Shown: positions 24,982 to 33,748, counted from the stretch's first letter. The stretch: DNA of 64,000 nucleotides from Rhizobiaceae bacterium MnEN-MB40S (GCA_024343425.1 BRLC01000004.1:264378-328377), one strand, 5' to 3'. Translations and numbers: made by a program. Notes: generated by a model not told the origin, from the letters alone.

Positions 24982-26138
24982 AGGCCGAACTCCTCGCAGA
25001 TGGCCGCCGTATGTTCGCCAACGGCGGGGGCGGCCCGCGCCAGTTTCGGGCGCACGCCGTTGACGCGGATCGGCGAACTCGTCGTCAGGATGGAGACATC
25101 GTCATCCCGCTCGACCTGCTGCAGCATGTCGAGCACGGAGAAGCCTTCGCTGTCCATCAACTGATCCCAGTCGAGCACCGGAGAACACCAGATGTCCGCC
25201 GGCTCGAACAAGGCCTGCCATTCCGCGATCGACTTTTCGGCGATCGCCGCCGCGATGATCCTTTTGATTTCGTCGCGGCTTGTGAACCAAATGCCCGGAT
25301 CGTCGGCATAGGGCGACAGCGCGGCGACGTCCATCAGGTCGCGAAGCCTGGATATCGGCGTCATGGCGATCGCGAGATAGCCGTCCCTGGCCTCGTAAAC
25401 GCCGTAGGGCGCCGACAGATAGGCGTGTGCGCTTCGGAAACCGGAGCGTTTCGGCATCCGCCTGCCGTCGTTCAGATACGTCGTCAGCACCTCGAACTGA
25501 AAGTCGACGAGGGCTTCCAGAAGGCTGGTCTGCACGTGACTTCCCTCGCCGGTCAGGCCGCGTTTGACGAGGCCTGCCAGCAGTCCTTGCGCCATGGCCG
25601 CGCCGGCGAACATGTCGCCAACGGCAAGTCCCATCGGCACCGGTCCGTCGCCGTCGTCGCCGCTCAGCCACATGACGCCCGACCGCGCTTGCGCGAGCAG
25701 ATCCTGGCCGGGCCGCTTCACCCACGGGCCTTCCTCGCCATATCCGCTGATCGAGCCGTAAACGATCTTCGGATTGATCTGTTTGACGGCGTCGTAGCCC
25801 AGCCCGAGACGTTCTATGACGCCGGGACGGAAGTTCTGAACCAGCACATCGGCCTTTTCGATCAGACGCCGCAGTTTTTCGACATCTTCCCCGCTTTTAA
25901 GATCGACCGCCAGGCTTTCCTTGCCACGGTTAATGGCGTGGAAGATCGTCGAATCGCCGCCGATTTCCGTATCGCTGAGATAGAGACTGCGGGAGAGATC
26001 GCCGGCACCAGGACGCTCAATCTTGATCACGCGCGCGCCGAGATCCTGCAGGCGCAAGGTCGCATAGGGGCCGGAAAGAAACTGGCTCATGTCGAGCACG
26101 ACGAGCCCGGCAAGCGGCAGATCCGAAGCGCCGGTCAT
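24978..26138 (-). CDS. CaiB/BaiF-family CoA-transferase
   Basis: A 386-residue class III CoA-transferase. The start MTGASDLPLAGLVVLDMSQF gives the normal family N-terminus. Conserved blocks are GPYATLRLQDLGARVIKIERPG, split around residue 35, NRGKESLAVDLKSGE, VQNFRPGVIERLGLGYD and the active-site-type Asp in GLAVGDMFAG. It moves CoA between carboxylic acids. It is the first gene of a two-gene leftward operon with the signal-less binding-fold protein and is preceded by a perfect palindrome at 26253-26275. The acid substrate is unknown; a keto or hydroxy acid from the sugar pathway is possible. Confidence 0.82.
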   Translation of the reverse strand: MTGASDLPLAGLVVLDMSQFLSGPYATLRLQDLGARVIKIERPGAGDLSRSLYLSDTEIGGDSTIFHAINRGKESLAVDLKSGEDVEKLRRLIEKADVLVQNFRPGVIERLGLGYDAVKQINPKIVYGSISGYGEEGPWVKRPGQDLLAQARSGVMWLSGDDGDGPVPMGLAVGDMFAGAAMAQGLLAGLVKRGLTGEGSHVQTSLLEALVDFQFEVLTTYLNDGRRMPKRSGFRSAHAYLSAPYGVYEARDGYLAIAMTPISRLRDLMDVAALSPYADDPGIWFTSRDEIKRIIAAAIAEKSIAEWQALFEPADIWCSPVLDWDQLMDSEGFSVLDMLQQVERDDDVSILTTSSPIRVNGVRPKLARAAPAVGEHTAAICEEFGL

Positions 26139-26252
26139 GCCGAAACCGATGCGAACGGAAGCCCGGCCGCATGAGAGTGATCGTCTGGCGTATGCGTGCG
26201 CGTGTCGCACGGAATGTGCGTGAGGGGCAGTCTCATAATTCCTCCCAATTCT

Positions 26253-26275
26253 TATGTGAATAATATATTCACATA
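26253..26275. promoter_or_regulatory. Perfect palindromic operator before the CoA-transferase operon
   Basis: TATGTGAATA at 26253-26262 and TATTCACATA at 26266-26275 form a perfect 10-bp inverted repeat around a 3-base centre. The arm resembles the TATATGAAT of the IclR promoter region at 22121, so the same regulator may bind here. Confidence 0.5.
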
Positions 26276-26412
26276 TGGAAGATCGATGCAAGCCGACACG
26301 CTGATCCACATGCGCCAATTGTCGAAAGAAACTCGAACAGGCGGAGGACATCCAAACTCCACGAAAACAAAATTTTATATATGCTATTGTTTTATATATG
26401 TTTTTATAAGTT

Positions 26413-26566
26413 TGGCTTTGTTTCGGGAATCAGGTTCACAGGGTCTGGCTTTGTTTCGGGAATCGGGCTTCAACGATGTGGCTTTGTTTCGGGAATTCGC
26501 TTTCCGAGGCTCTGGGTTTGTTTCGGGAATCCTCAATTTACGCGGTTTGGCTTTGTTTCGGGAATC
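26413..26566 (-). repeat. Array of 19-nt repeats, right copy (five units, inverted)
   Basis: TGGCTTTGTTTCGGGAATC begins at 26413, 26446, 26479 (last base T), 26513 (TGGG variant) and 26548. Steps are 33, 33, 34 and 35 bases, leaving 14-16-base spacers that differ from each other. It is the reverse complement of the unit at 9808-10153. The rest of this roughly 580-base gap holds the palindrome above and no gene that I can support. Confidence 0.85.
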
Positions 26567-26718
26567 TGCGCTTTCGCATGTCTGAAGGCAAATGGCGCAT
26601 CAATTGCACCGCGCCTCTTTTAGCACAGAACCGCTGCAATTGCATTCGCTTTGTTCATGTTTTGTGCTGATCCGTTGAAGCATGCATCGCTAAACACACC
26701 CGACGCCATAATCGCCTG

Positions 26719-29184
26719 TCAGTCGCCAATCACAAGCGGCGCTGCGAAACCATCCCCCTCGCCGACGCCAAGGAATTTCGGCCCGTCGCCAGCATCCGCA
26801 AAACGATCGGGTATCTCCGGCGTGTTCAGAAGCTGCCTCGCCTGTTGGTCGATCGTTTCCACGCCCGGAATGACAGGGACGCCAACGGCGCTATTGTCGA
26901 GAATTTCGAGAAGCGGATTGTTCGCCTGACTACAGGCGTCCAGCCTCTCATATTCCTCGTTCAGACGCGCCTGCGCCTCTGCCTCCAGCATCTCATAAAC
27001 GCGGCCATCATCCTCGACTAAGACATAGCGATTGCGCTCCCGCGCATAAGCCTTCGCCTGTTCGAAGGTCATGGCTTCCGTGGCGTCCCTGCCATTCTCG
27101 ACAACTGTGAAGAGATCACCCTTTTCGCAGATGAATGACACGACCTTATTGTCCGAAGTCACGCCCGAACACTGTGTGAAGACGGGTTCGACCCGCGCGC
27201 CCACCCCGGCAGAAAGCAGGATGTGGAAGCCGGGTTTGCAGAACGACTGAGGCATAAATGTCGTGTTTTCAACCATCTCATCGGGCTTGCGGCACGCCGC
27301 GTCCTTTTCGGCCTCCGCGGCAAAAGCAGGAGACGATTGCAGGAGATCCTTCCTGCTCATGGCGCCGTTGCATAAATTCCGGTTGCAAAGGCGAAGCCGA
27401 TCAAGCGCGGCTCGTTCCTGCGTCTCCAGAGAAGCGAGCTTCCGCCGAAGCGAGGCCGCCTCCTTTTCGCTCGCTTCCACCGCCCTGATACGCTGACCAA
27501 GCGCCTTCATCCTACTGGTCGCGCGGCGGATCTGCGAACCCAGTTCGGACAGCCCGAGCATTTCATCCTCTGTCAGATTGAGCAGGCGACGCTTGAGACT
27601 GCCGTCCGTGCGCCTGTTGTATTCGGCCTGCCATGCTTCGGCGTCGCGCAGGGAGATGTTTCTCTGGTACCTGAGTTCAGCAATATCCTCCTCGCCTTCC
27701 ATCGTCTCCAGGCGCCACTTTATCATTTCGATGCGCCGCGAAATCCCGGTCGCTTCAACATGGTATGTCTGACAGTCAGCGCAGGCCGCCCCCTCGCCGA
27801 CGCCCATGAAACTTGGCCCCGTCAGGTTCGTTCCATCCGGAAATTCAGGCTCGGCGCCGCCGTCATTTGCAATATTGGACGACAAGGACGCGACCAAGGC
27901 CGACAGGATCGGTTCAAGATCCTTTTGGCCCTGACCGTAAATGACATTGCCATTGCGTTTTTCGACGGCCGACAGCCTGACCATCGGCAGACTGGCGTAA
28001 TCGCCGCCGCAGCTTCTGAACGCGCAATCGCCGAGAGAACCGGCAAGCGAGCGTGCTTTCCCCAGCAACCGCGCCACGCGCCGGCTTCTGTCTCGCACCC
28101 CATCGCGCTCGACTATATGGTCGAGATACTTGTCGCCGGCCTTTTTGTTCATCGCACGCAATTCGCTGACGCGGTTTCGGAAGGCCTTCAACTTTTCTCT
28201 GGAGTAGTAGTTTTGCACCAGGCGCGCAGCGACCTGGGTAAGACCAAAAGCAACGGCGTTGGCGGTCGCCCTCTTCTGCTCTCCCACCAGCGCCTGTTGC
28301 TCCTTGATTGCCGCGTCGACCCGTTTCTTCATGGAGCCCTTGAGGCCTGGCAGCGCACGATCGACGTAGCCCTGACCCGCCTCCTGCATCAATGACCCCA
28401 TCTTTCTGGCCTCTTCGAGCTTCGCGACCTCTTTCAGCAGCCCCTTCGCAGTCGCCCAAACCTCTACTGCATTGCTGGTGTTGTCCTTGACGACCTGGAC
28501 CGGATCACCATCGGAGCCGTAGTCCCGCAAGCCCGCCGGAATGAGTTCCGCCGCGGCCTTCGGTCCGACCGCCCAGATATCGATATAGGCGTCTTCCAGG
28601 CTTTTCAGGTTGATCCCCGTTCCCTGGCCCGAGGCCAGTTCGGGATTGTAGCGAACGGACTCGATCTGGTTGCCCGTTTCGGCCCAGCCATCATAGAGCC
28701 GATTGATAATCGAATTGACGTCCTTGGCCGCTTCCCAGATCGCTTCCGGATCCGACGAGGGCGACGTTACAAACCCGGCGATGCCATTCAGTTCGACAAC
28801 CGCTCCCAGCATTTGATCGGTCACGTGGGTCATGCTTGCAGCAACACGCGCGCCCTCAAGCGCTGCAGCGCTCAGATCGTTGTTGGCGATTGCGTCGTCC
28901 GTGCTTTTCGTCAGCAGGGCGTCTTCGGCGTTGAGAAGCAACAGATATCGATCAAGAACAGTTATGATGTTCGACAGATCGCGAAACGTATCCAGTCTTC
29001 CGCCACACACCGGCGGCTCGCATTCGTCTTCCTGACAGGTTCGCGCCATGGCCGCGACATCAGGCATCAGGTTTTCGAGAGTTGCGATGCGTTGATCCAT
29101 AATTTGCAACGTCTGACTTCGGGCGCCGCCCGTCGCAAGGCACACGCCGACAATCAGAATCGCCAAAACCTCGATAAGTTTCAT
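26719..29184 (-). CDS. Large exported helical protein of unknown function
   Basis: I do not recognise this 821-residue protein. A Sec signal peptide spans about residues 1-23 (MKLIEVLAILIVGVCLATGG). Most of the rest is helical with coiled-coil-like parts (about 515-600). A cysteine motif recurs three times: CEPPVCGG, CAFRSCGG and CNRNLCNG. The segment GPSFMGVGEG in the middle is echoed by GPKFLGVGEG just before the C-terminus. These suggest a disulphide-braced periplasmic or secreted scaffold. It is the last gene of a four-gene operon in which all products appear to be exported. Confidence 0.75.
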   Translation of the reverse strand: MKLIEVLAILIVGVCLATGGARSQTLQIMDQRIATLENLMPDVAAMARTCQEDECEPPVCGGRLDTFRDLSNIITVLDRYLLLLNAEDALLTKSTDDAIANNDLSAAALEGARVAASMTHVTDQMLGAVVELNGIAGFVTSPSSDPEAIWEAAKDVNSIINRLYDGWAETGNQIESVRYNPELASGQGTGINLKSLEDAYIDIWAVGPKAAAELIPAGLRDYGSDGDPVQVVKDNTSNAVEVWATAKGLLKEVAKLEEARKMGSLMQEAGQGYVDRALPGLKGSMKKRVDAAIKEQQALVGEQKRATANAVAFGLTQVAARLVQNYYSREKLKAFRNRVSELRAMNKKAGDKYLDHIVERDGVRDRSRRVARLLGKARSLAGSLGDCAFRSCGGDYASLPMVRLSAVEKRNGNVIYGQGQKDLEPILSALVASLSSNIANDGGAEPEFPDGTNLTGPSFMGVGEGAACADCQTYHVEATGISRRIEMIKWRLETMEGEEDIAELRYQRNISLRDAEAWQAEYNRRTDGSLKRRLLNLTEDEMLGLSELGSQIRRATSRMKALGQRIRAVEASEKEAASLRRKLASLETQERAALDRLRLCNRNLCNGAMSRKDLLQSSPAFAAEAEKDAACRKPDEMVENTTFMPQSFCKPGFHILLSAGVGARVEPVFTQCSGVTSDNKVVSFICEKGDLFTVVENGRDATEAMTFEQAKAYARERNRYVLVEDDGRVYEMLEAEAQARLNEEYERLDACSQANNPLLEILDNSAVGVPVIPGVETIDQQARQLLNTPEIPDRFADAGDGPKFLGVGEGDGFAAPLVIGD

Positions 29185-29207
29185 TTCCTGCCCCCCAGAA
29201 CCACAGC

Positions 29208-29732
29208 CTATTGGTCTGCTTCGATAAGTTCGCCATGGACGTAGTCCACCGCGCCAAGGATCGCGCCGTCTGCGCTGACAAATGCGAAGTAAGGCGCGCT
29301 TTCCGAATTCACCATTTCGATTGTCAGTCTCTCAAATTCCATGAAATGCGGGCCGATCACGGCGACTCCGTCGTTGCGCACGCTCAGAAGCATGAGTTGC
29401 TCGCCCTGGCTGGCGCCGCCCTGCCAGACAGTAAAGACATAGAGGCGCTCGTCGCCCTCATCGCCGTGATCGATCCGAAGGGTGTCGCGATAGGTGACCG
29501 ACTGCATCTCGGAAAACCGGTAAAGGCGGACATCATTGACCGCGACAAAAGGCGGGTGGTCGACGATATCGCCATTGCCGGCTTCCTCCGACCAACGGCT
29601 TTCCCATGTGACCTTGAGGCCGCCTGGACTATCGGCGGCGTTTGCAAGACCGGAAACCGCCAGCATGGCCGCCGCCGCCATGGCGCCGCATACACGTTTG
29701 CTAGCCGGCAATGATTTCGACCCAGTTTTCAT
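29208..29732 (-). CDS. Small exported protein of unknown function in the vWA operon
   Basis: A 174-residue product. The start MKTGSKSLPASKRV is chosen because it opens a signal peptide ending at SGLANA; a 67-residue upstream extension runs antisense-like through the SH3 gene and is rejected. The mature part is beta-rich, with VTWESRWSEEAGNGDIVDHPP near its start and YFAFVSADGAILGAVDYVHGE at its end. The start overlaps the SH3 gene stop by 32 bases. No family was recognised. Confidence 0.65.
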   Translation of the reverse strand: MKTGSKSLPASKRVCGAMAAAAMLAVSGLANAADSPGGLKVTWESRWSEEAGNGDIVDHPPFVAVNDVRLYRFSEMQSVTYRDTLRIDHGDEGDERLYVFTVWQGGASQGEQLMLLSVRNDGVAVIGPHFMEFERLTIEMVNSESAPYFAFVSADGAILGAVDYVHGELIEADQ

Positions 29733-30096
29733 GCACCCACCCCTTCCTGCCTGCGTGGGGCACGATGCGATCCTTTTCGATCGGATCGCAGGAGACCTCT
29801 TCCACGCCGTAGACAATGCCGATCCATTGGCCTTGACGGTCAAACAGCCAGACCCTGTCGCCATTGTGCAACTCGTCGAGTTTCCTGTGGCCGGAGGCGG
29901 GTCCGGAGCGAACGGCGAGGAATCCGTCGCCATCAGCTTTCAACCCTGTAACGCGCCCCAGCGCGCAGGTGTCGAGATCGTCGCTGGCCCGCTCCATCAC
30001 CGGCGCGTCCAGTTCCTGTGCTGTAGCCGCCTCCGCCAGCAGGACGGCGAAGCCCAGACGAAAAACGATCCATAGCGTTCTTGTGGCTATGCGCAT
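29701..30096 (-). CDS. Exported bacterial SH3-domain protein
   Basis: The 131-residue protein starts at the ATG at 30096, preceded by GAGAGA; a TTG four codons earlier is possible. A signal peptide (MRIATRTLWIVFRLGFAVLL, ending ATAQ) is followed by an SH3b fold, seen as LAVRSGPASGHRKLDELHNGD and RKGWVHENWVEI. SH3b domains usually bind peptidoglycan or peptides in the periplasm. It lies between the vWA gene and the 174-residue gene in one operon. Confidence 0.75.
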   Translation of the reverse strand: MRIATRTLWIVFRLGFAVLLAEAATAQELDAPVMERASDDLDTCALGRVTGLKADGDGFLAVRSGPASGHRKLDELHNGDRVWLFDRQGQWIGIVYGVEEVSCDPIEKDRIVPHAGRKGWVHENWVEIIAG

Positions 30097-30104
30097 GGTT
30101 TCTC

Positions 30105-31907
30105 TCAAGGAATTGTCACATCGACCGTGGTCGTCTTGCCAGCCGTGATCTCGAACGGATCACTCTCGTAGGTTTCGCCGCCACTCAGAATGCGCAAATG
30201 ATACCGACCGACTGCGAAAGCCGCTGTGTTGGACCCGCCGGTGTTAAAATAGGCGACACGGACGCCATCGCTTTCGCGGATGTAGTCTATGTTTGAAATG
30301 CCTCTTCCGCTTTTACTCTTCACGGCGTGGGCGAGCAGGCCGGCGTTCATGTCGAAAACCGGTTCTGTCACCTCGTTCGCCCTTATCTCGAACGGAAATA
30401 TCCTGCGCAGCGTAACGTAGCCGCGATTGTAGGACAGGGTCGCGCGGACGAAATACGGACCCGGCCGCAAAGCTGTCCCGTCGCCGCCGATGATGAACCC
30501 CATGCCGCTGGCGTAGCTGTCGTTGGCGTTGGCCTCTGATGTGAACAGCTGATAATCCATGTTCCCGCCAAGCGGCTTCCCGCCGGGCGTCAGCACGGCG
30601 GAGGGCTGGAAATAGCCGACGCGCATGTCGAATTCATAGATCGTTTCCTGCCCGGCACGGATTTCTATTTCGGCGCTCTCCTTGATCTGATCGTGCGAGG
30701 CGACGACCTTGTATCGGCCGGCGGGCAGCCACGTGACGGCATTGGATGACGCCGCTTCGGTCAGAGCACTGGACGACGCTTTTCCGTCAACGATTGGAAA
30801 GAACTGGTAAAAGATCGGATTGGCGGGGACTGTCTTTTCGTCCGTTGCATAGGCGAACAGAACCGCCGAACCGCCATTCAGATTGACTTCGCCGACCTGC
30901 CGGCCATCCTCGCCAATCACCAGTTCCGCATCGCGCACGAGAACGCCGGACAAATAGCGCACGGTCGCCTTGTAGGTTCCGGGCTCAAATTCAGGGTCGT
31001 CGGGAAAGAGAATGCCGAGACCGTCAAACAGCTTTTCACCGTCGGCGCTTTCGACAATCCAGTGCACTTTCCCGGCCTCTATCCTCTCACAGGTTTCGCA
31101 GAATTTCGCATAGAGAAGCATCGAGGGTTCGGCCCTGGCAGGCTCGGGATCAGGCGCCTCGGGCGCAGGCGCAGATGGAGAATCCGGCGCGGCTCCCGCG
31201 ATTTCCACTGTCTTCCTGAGAGCATCCTGAAGATCGCGCGCATTGTTGGCGCGGAAGAATGTCCCGCCCGACGCATCCGCGATGCATTGAAGGGCCGCGG
31301 ATTCCTCGTCCGTCAAATCAAAGCCGATGACATGCACATCAGTTCCGGGATTGGCGATATCGAGAGAACGCGCTGTTGCGCAAGGATCGCCGTTACAGGT
31401 CTCGAGCCCGTCGCTGACCAGAACCAATGACGTTTTCGTCTGATTGGAAATGGACGGATTTTGCAATCTCTGCAGAAGCAGTTCGGAGGACGCCTGGGTG
31501 AGGGCGAGACTTATCGGCGTCTTCCCCTTTGGGCTGATCGACTGCACCTTCTCAATCAATGGCCTGCGATCGATCCTGTCCGGCGTCGTGATCGTTTCCA
31601 CATCCAGACAATCGTCTTTGCGCCGGTGACCGTAAATCATCAGGCCCACGGGCACAGACTCGTCCCACCCGGTGATCAGATCGGTCATGACCTCCTTGGC
31701 GATGGTGATCTTGGCGGTTCCGTCAATTTGCCCCCACATGCTGTTCGAACCGTCAAGGATAAACATCACGCGGCTCTGTTCGGCGCCCTGCGCCTGAACA
31801 TTGAAAAGAAAAAAGAGCGAAATAATCGTTGCGGTGACAACTGAACGACTGAAAGAACACAATCTGGCAGCCATTGGCAGACAGAATTGCCAATCCGATA
31901 TCTTCAA
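30105..31907 (-). CDS. Exported von Willebrand factor A-domain protein
   Basis: A 600-residue protein whose signal region ends near residue 42 (FFLFNVQAQGA). The vWA domain begins RVMFILDGSNSMWG, which is a complete MIDAS DxSxS motif, and continues to about residue 225 (SLVLVSDGLETC, VIGFDLTDEESAAL). A Pro/Ala-rich linker at about 240-260 leads into repeated beta-sandwich segments (GTYKATVRYLSGV, GRYKVVASHDQIKESAEIE, GRYHLRILSGGETYESDPF) that resemble carboxypeptidase-regulatory or PEGA-like modules. It is the first gene of the four-gene exported operon and probably organises it through metal-dependent adhesion. Confidence 0.8.
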   Translation of the reverse strand: MKISDWQFCLPMAARLCSFSRSVVTATIISLFFLFNVQAQGAEQSRVMFILDGSNSMWGQIDGTAKITIAKEVMTDLITGWDESVPVGLMIYGHRRKDDCLDVETITTPDRIDRRPLIEKVQSISPKGKTPISLALTQASSELLLQRLQNPSISNQTKTSLVLVSDGLETCNGDPCATARSLDIANPGTDVHVIGFDLTDEESAALQCIADASGGTFFRANNARDLQDALRKTVEIAGAAPDSPSAPAPEAPDPEPARAEPSMLLYAKFCETCERIEAGKVHWIVESADGEKLFDGLGILFPDDPEFEPGTYKATVRYLSGVLVRDAELVIGEDGRQVGEVNLNGGSAVLFAYATDEKTVPANPIFYQFFPIVDGKASSSALTEAASSNAVTWLPAGRYKVVASHDQIKESAEIEIRAGQETIYEFDMRVGYFQPSAVLTPGGKPLGGNMDYQLFTSEANANDSYASGMGFIIGGDGTALRPGPYFVRATLSYNRGYVTLRRIFPFEIRANEVTEPVFDMNAGLLAHAVKSKSGRGISNIDYIRESDGVRVAYFNTGGSNTAAFAVGRYHLRILSGGETYESDPFEITAGKTTTVDVTIP

Positions 31908-32054
31908 AACTATCCCCGTTTTCTGAATTTGTGGACATCGAATACAGAATACAGATGTCCTTCCCCCTGCGATAACTCACAATCAAACATATTTATTAAT
32001 CATCCGGTAGACCATTGCTTGCTAAAGCTCATAAAAATATTTGGCTCTGGAAAA

Positions 32055-32396
32055 ATGCACGCCGTACTCATCGCCGTCGCGATCATATTGGCAATTCACT
32101 GGGCGCCGCTTTTACTGGCAGCGTGGAGGTGGCCTCTGCGCCGGTCCGACTGGTCGATCCTGTCGGCGTTGAAAATGATTCTCGGCGTCGTTTGCTGGCT
32201 GATCGTTGTGATTTGCCTGCCGATCTTTGCAAACGCTCACGCCAATGGCTCAGGAACCGGCAGTCCGGCTGGCTGGTACATCATTTTTTCGGTTGCAACG
32301 TTTGGAGTCGTTCCCGTCCTGATCATCTCTGCCCACATATACGCCGGACGTTCCGCCGGTTACTGGTACAGGCGCTACAGATTGCGAACGCGCTGA
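32055..32396 (+). CDS. Small three-helix membrane protein, unknown function
   Basis: A 113-residue product from the ATG at 32055, preceded by CTGGAAAA; upstream in-frame sequence looks non-coding. Three hydrophobic segments are seen at about residues 3-22, 38-58 and 70-92, with a basic tail (YWYRRYRLRTR). It stands alone, divergent from the vWA operon. No family was recognised. Confidence 0.5.
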   Translation: MHAVLIAVAIILAIHWAPLLLAAWRWPLRRSDWSILSALKMILGVVCWLIVVICLPIFANAHANGSGTGSPAGWYIIFSVATFGVVPVLIISAHIYAGRSAGYWYRRYRLRTR

Positions 32397-32569
32397 CAAG
32401 AGAGCTTTTTCCATATTTACCGCTGCTTTAACAGTCGGCCGCGATGCGAGAGCCCCGCAAGAATTGCGATGCTCGAATACAAAAATAAATTTATCAAGAG
32501 CGCCGATCTCACAGTGGATTAAGACTCTGGAAGCCGATAAGAATGTCCCAAGTCAGACATGGAGTTCAC

Positions 32570-32947
32570 ATGAGCAATCTTCTAAAAGCACTTCCACTTG
32601 CAATTACATTGTCGCTTTCGACTTTTGCTGTTGTTGATGCAGCCGACGAGCGCTCCTATAGCGGAGAATGGCACAACGCTTCGACAGACGAAGTTATCGG
32701 AACGTCCAAGATTACCTTTACGGATGACAAAACCGTAACGTACTGCTTCTCTTCCAAGAATTTCGGGGAAAGGTGCTTTCCCGATTTTGAAGTGACCGAA
32801 ACCGACAGGGGTCTTGAATTCGGCAACAAGCAGACGCTCTATGTCCTGATGCCTGACGGCGACGGTTACAAGGCGGAACGCTTCCAGCGGGACAATGAAA
32901 ACGAGGAATTCTCCCTGGCGAACACCGCGACATTTGTCGCTGAGTGA
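32570..32947 (+). CDS. Small secreted protein, unknown function
   Basis: A 125-residue product. The start MSNLLKALPLAITLSLSTFA opens a signal peptide that ends near ADA at residue 25. The mature part is a small beta protein (YSGEWHNASTDEVIGTSKI) with two cysteines in CFSSKNFGERC that could pair. Base composition is lower in GC than the surrounding enzymes. No family or partner is clear. Confidence 0.6.
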   Translation: MSNLLKALPLAITLSLSTFAVVDAADERSYSGEWHNASTDEVIGTSKITFTDDKTVTYCFSSKNFGERCFPDFEVTETDRGLEFGNKQTLYVLMPDGDGYKAERFQRDNENEEFSLANTATFVAE

Positions 32948-33218
32948 TGTGTAGCCCGAACCACTCGGGCGTCACGGCCAGCCGTTTCAGGCCTCTCTCC
33001 ATCGACAGTTAGCAGCCGGTTCCGACAGGGCGTTGCGCAAGATCAGCGCCCTGATCGACAACGGCGTGGGTGGCTGCGCCAACCAAATCAAAGCGAGACA
33101 AGCAAACGACCTTCGGACATCGACTATCCTTTCGTATAGGTCGATAGACTTTCGGGGCGAGCGGCGACGGTCGGCTTGAGGTATACTTGGCGTAAATCCT
33201 TGAAGAGAAGGAAACGCC

Positions 33219-33737
33219 ATGAACGTCATCAAGATTACCTCGACCATCGCCGCCTGTCTGTTGACCGCAATATTCGCGTCGGCAGGACAGACCGCAGATC
33301 TGCCTTCTCCCGAGGGCGATGTCATCCTGACGGTGTCCGGCGAAGTTGGCGCAACAAACCATGATGACGCCGCCGTGTTCGATCTTGAGATGCTGAAGGC
33401 CATGCCGGAAACTTCATTCAAAACCTCTACCATCTGGACCGAAGGCGAAAACGAATTTCGCGGTGTGCGCCTGAGCGATCTGCTTGAGGTCGTCGACGCC
33501 CAAGGAAGCGAACTTCACGCGATCGCGCTGAACGACTACGCCGTGGATATTCCAACTGCAGACGCCATTCCGGATGGGCCGATCATTGCTTACCAGATGA
33601 ATGGCAAGGAAATGTCGGTTCGCGACAAGGGCCCTTTGTGGATTGTCTTTCCCTATGATCAGGACGCGAAATTCCGCACCGAACTTGTCTATTCCCAGAG
33701 CATCTGGCAACTGGATCGGATTGAAGTTCGAAAATAA
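33219..33737 (+). CDS. Periplasmic molybdopterin-binding-domain protein (SUOX-like), unknown role
   Basis: The 172-residue protein has a signal peptide (to about residue 25) and a compact oxidoreductase molybdopterin-binding domain fold: ILTVSGEVG, FDLEMLKAMPETSFKTSTIW, FRGVRLSDLLE and GPLWIVFPYD. The usual catalytic cysteine of sulfite oxidase is absent, so it is probably a binding or sensing module rather than an oxidoreductase. Eleven bases separate it from a hybrid histidine kinase. Such pairs recur in alphaproteobacteria, which suggests it is the periplasmic input of the kinase. Confidence 0.75.
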   Translation: MNVIKITSTIAACLLTAIFASAGQTADLPSPEGDVILTVSGEVGATNHDDAAVFDLEMLKAMPETSFKTSTIWTEGENEFRGVRLSDLLEVVDAQGSELHAIALNDYAVDIPTADAIPDGPIIAYQMNGKEMSVRDKGPLWIVFPYDQDAKFRTELVYSQSIWQLDRIEVRK

Positions 33738-33748
33738 GGCAGTCCGCT

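Noticed and set aside
26413..26566. CRISPR array
   Set aside because: The repeat is only 19 bases with 14-16-base spacers, units vary at their ends, no cas gene is in the window, and a diverged inverted copy exists at 9.8-10.2 kb.
26196..26670. Protein-coding repeats (ALFRES-type 11-residue units) from the 19-nt array
   Set aside because: Spacing of 33, 33, 34 and 35 bases breaks any single frame, there is no ribosome site, and the same units in the other array lie in the opposite orientation.
29733..29933. N-terminal extension of the 174-residue exported protein
   Set aside because: The extension overlaps the SH3 gene in another frame and would bury the clear signal peptide that begins at 29732.
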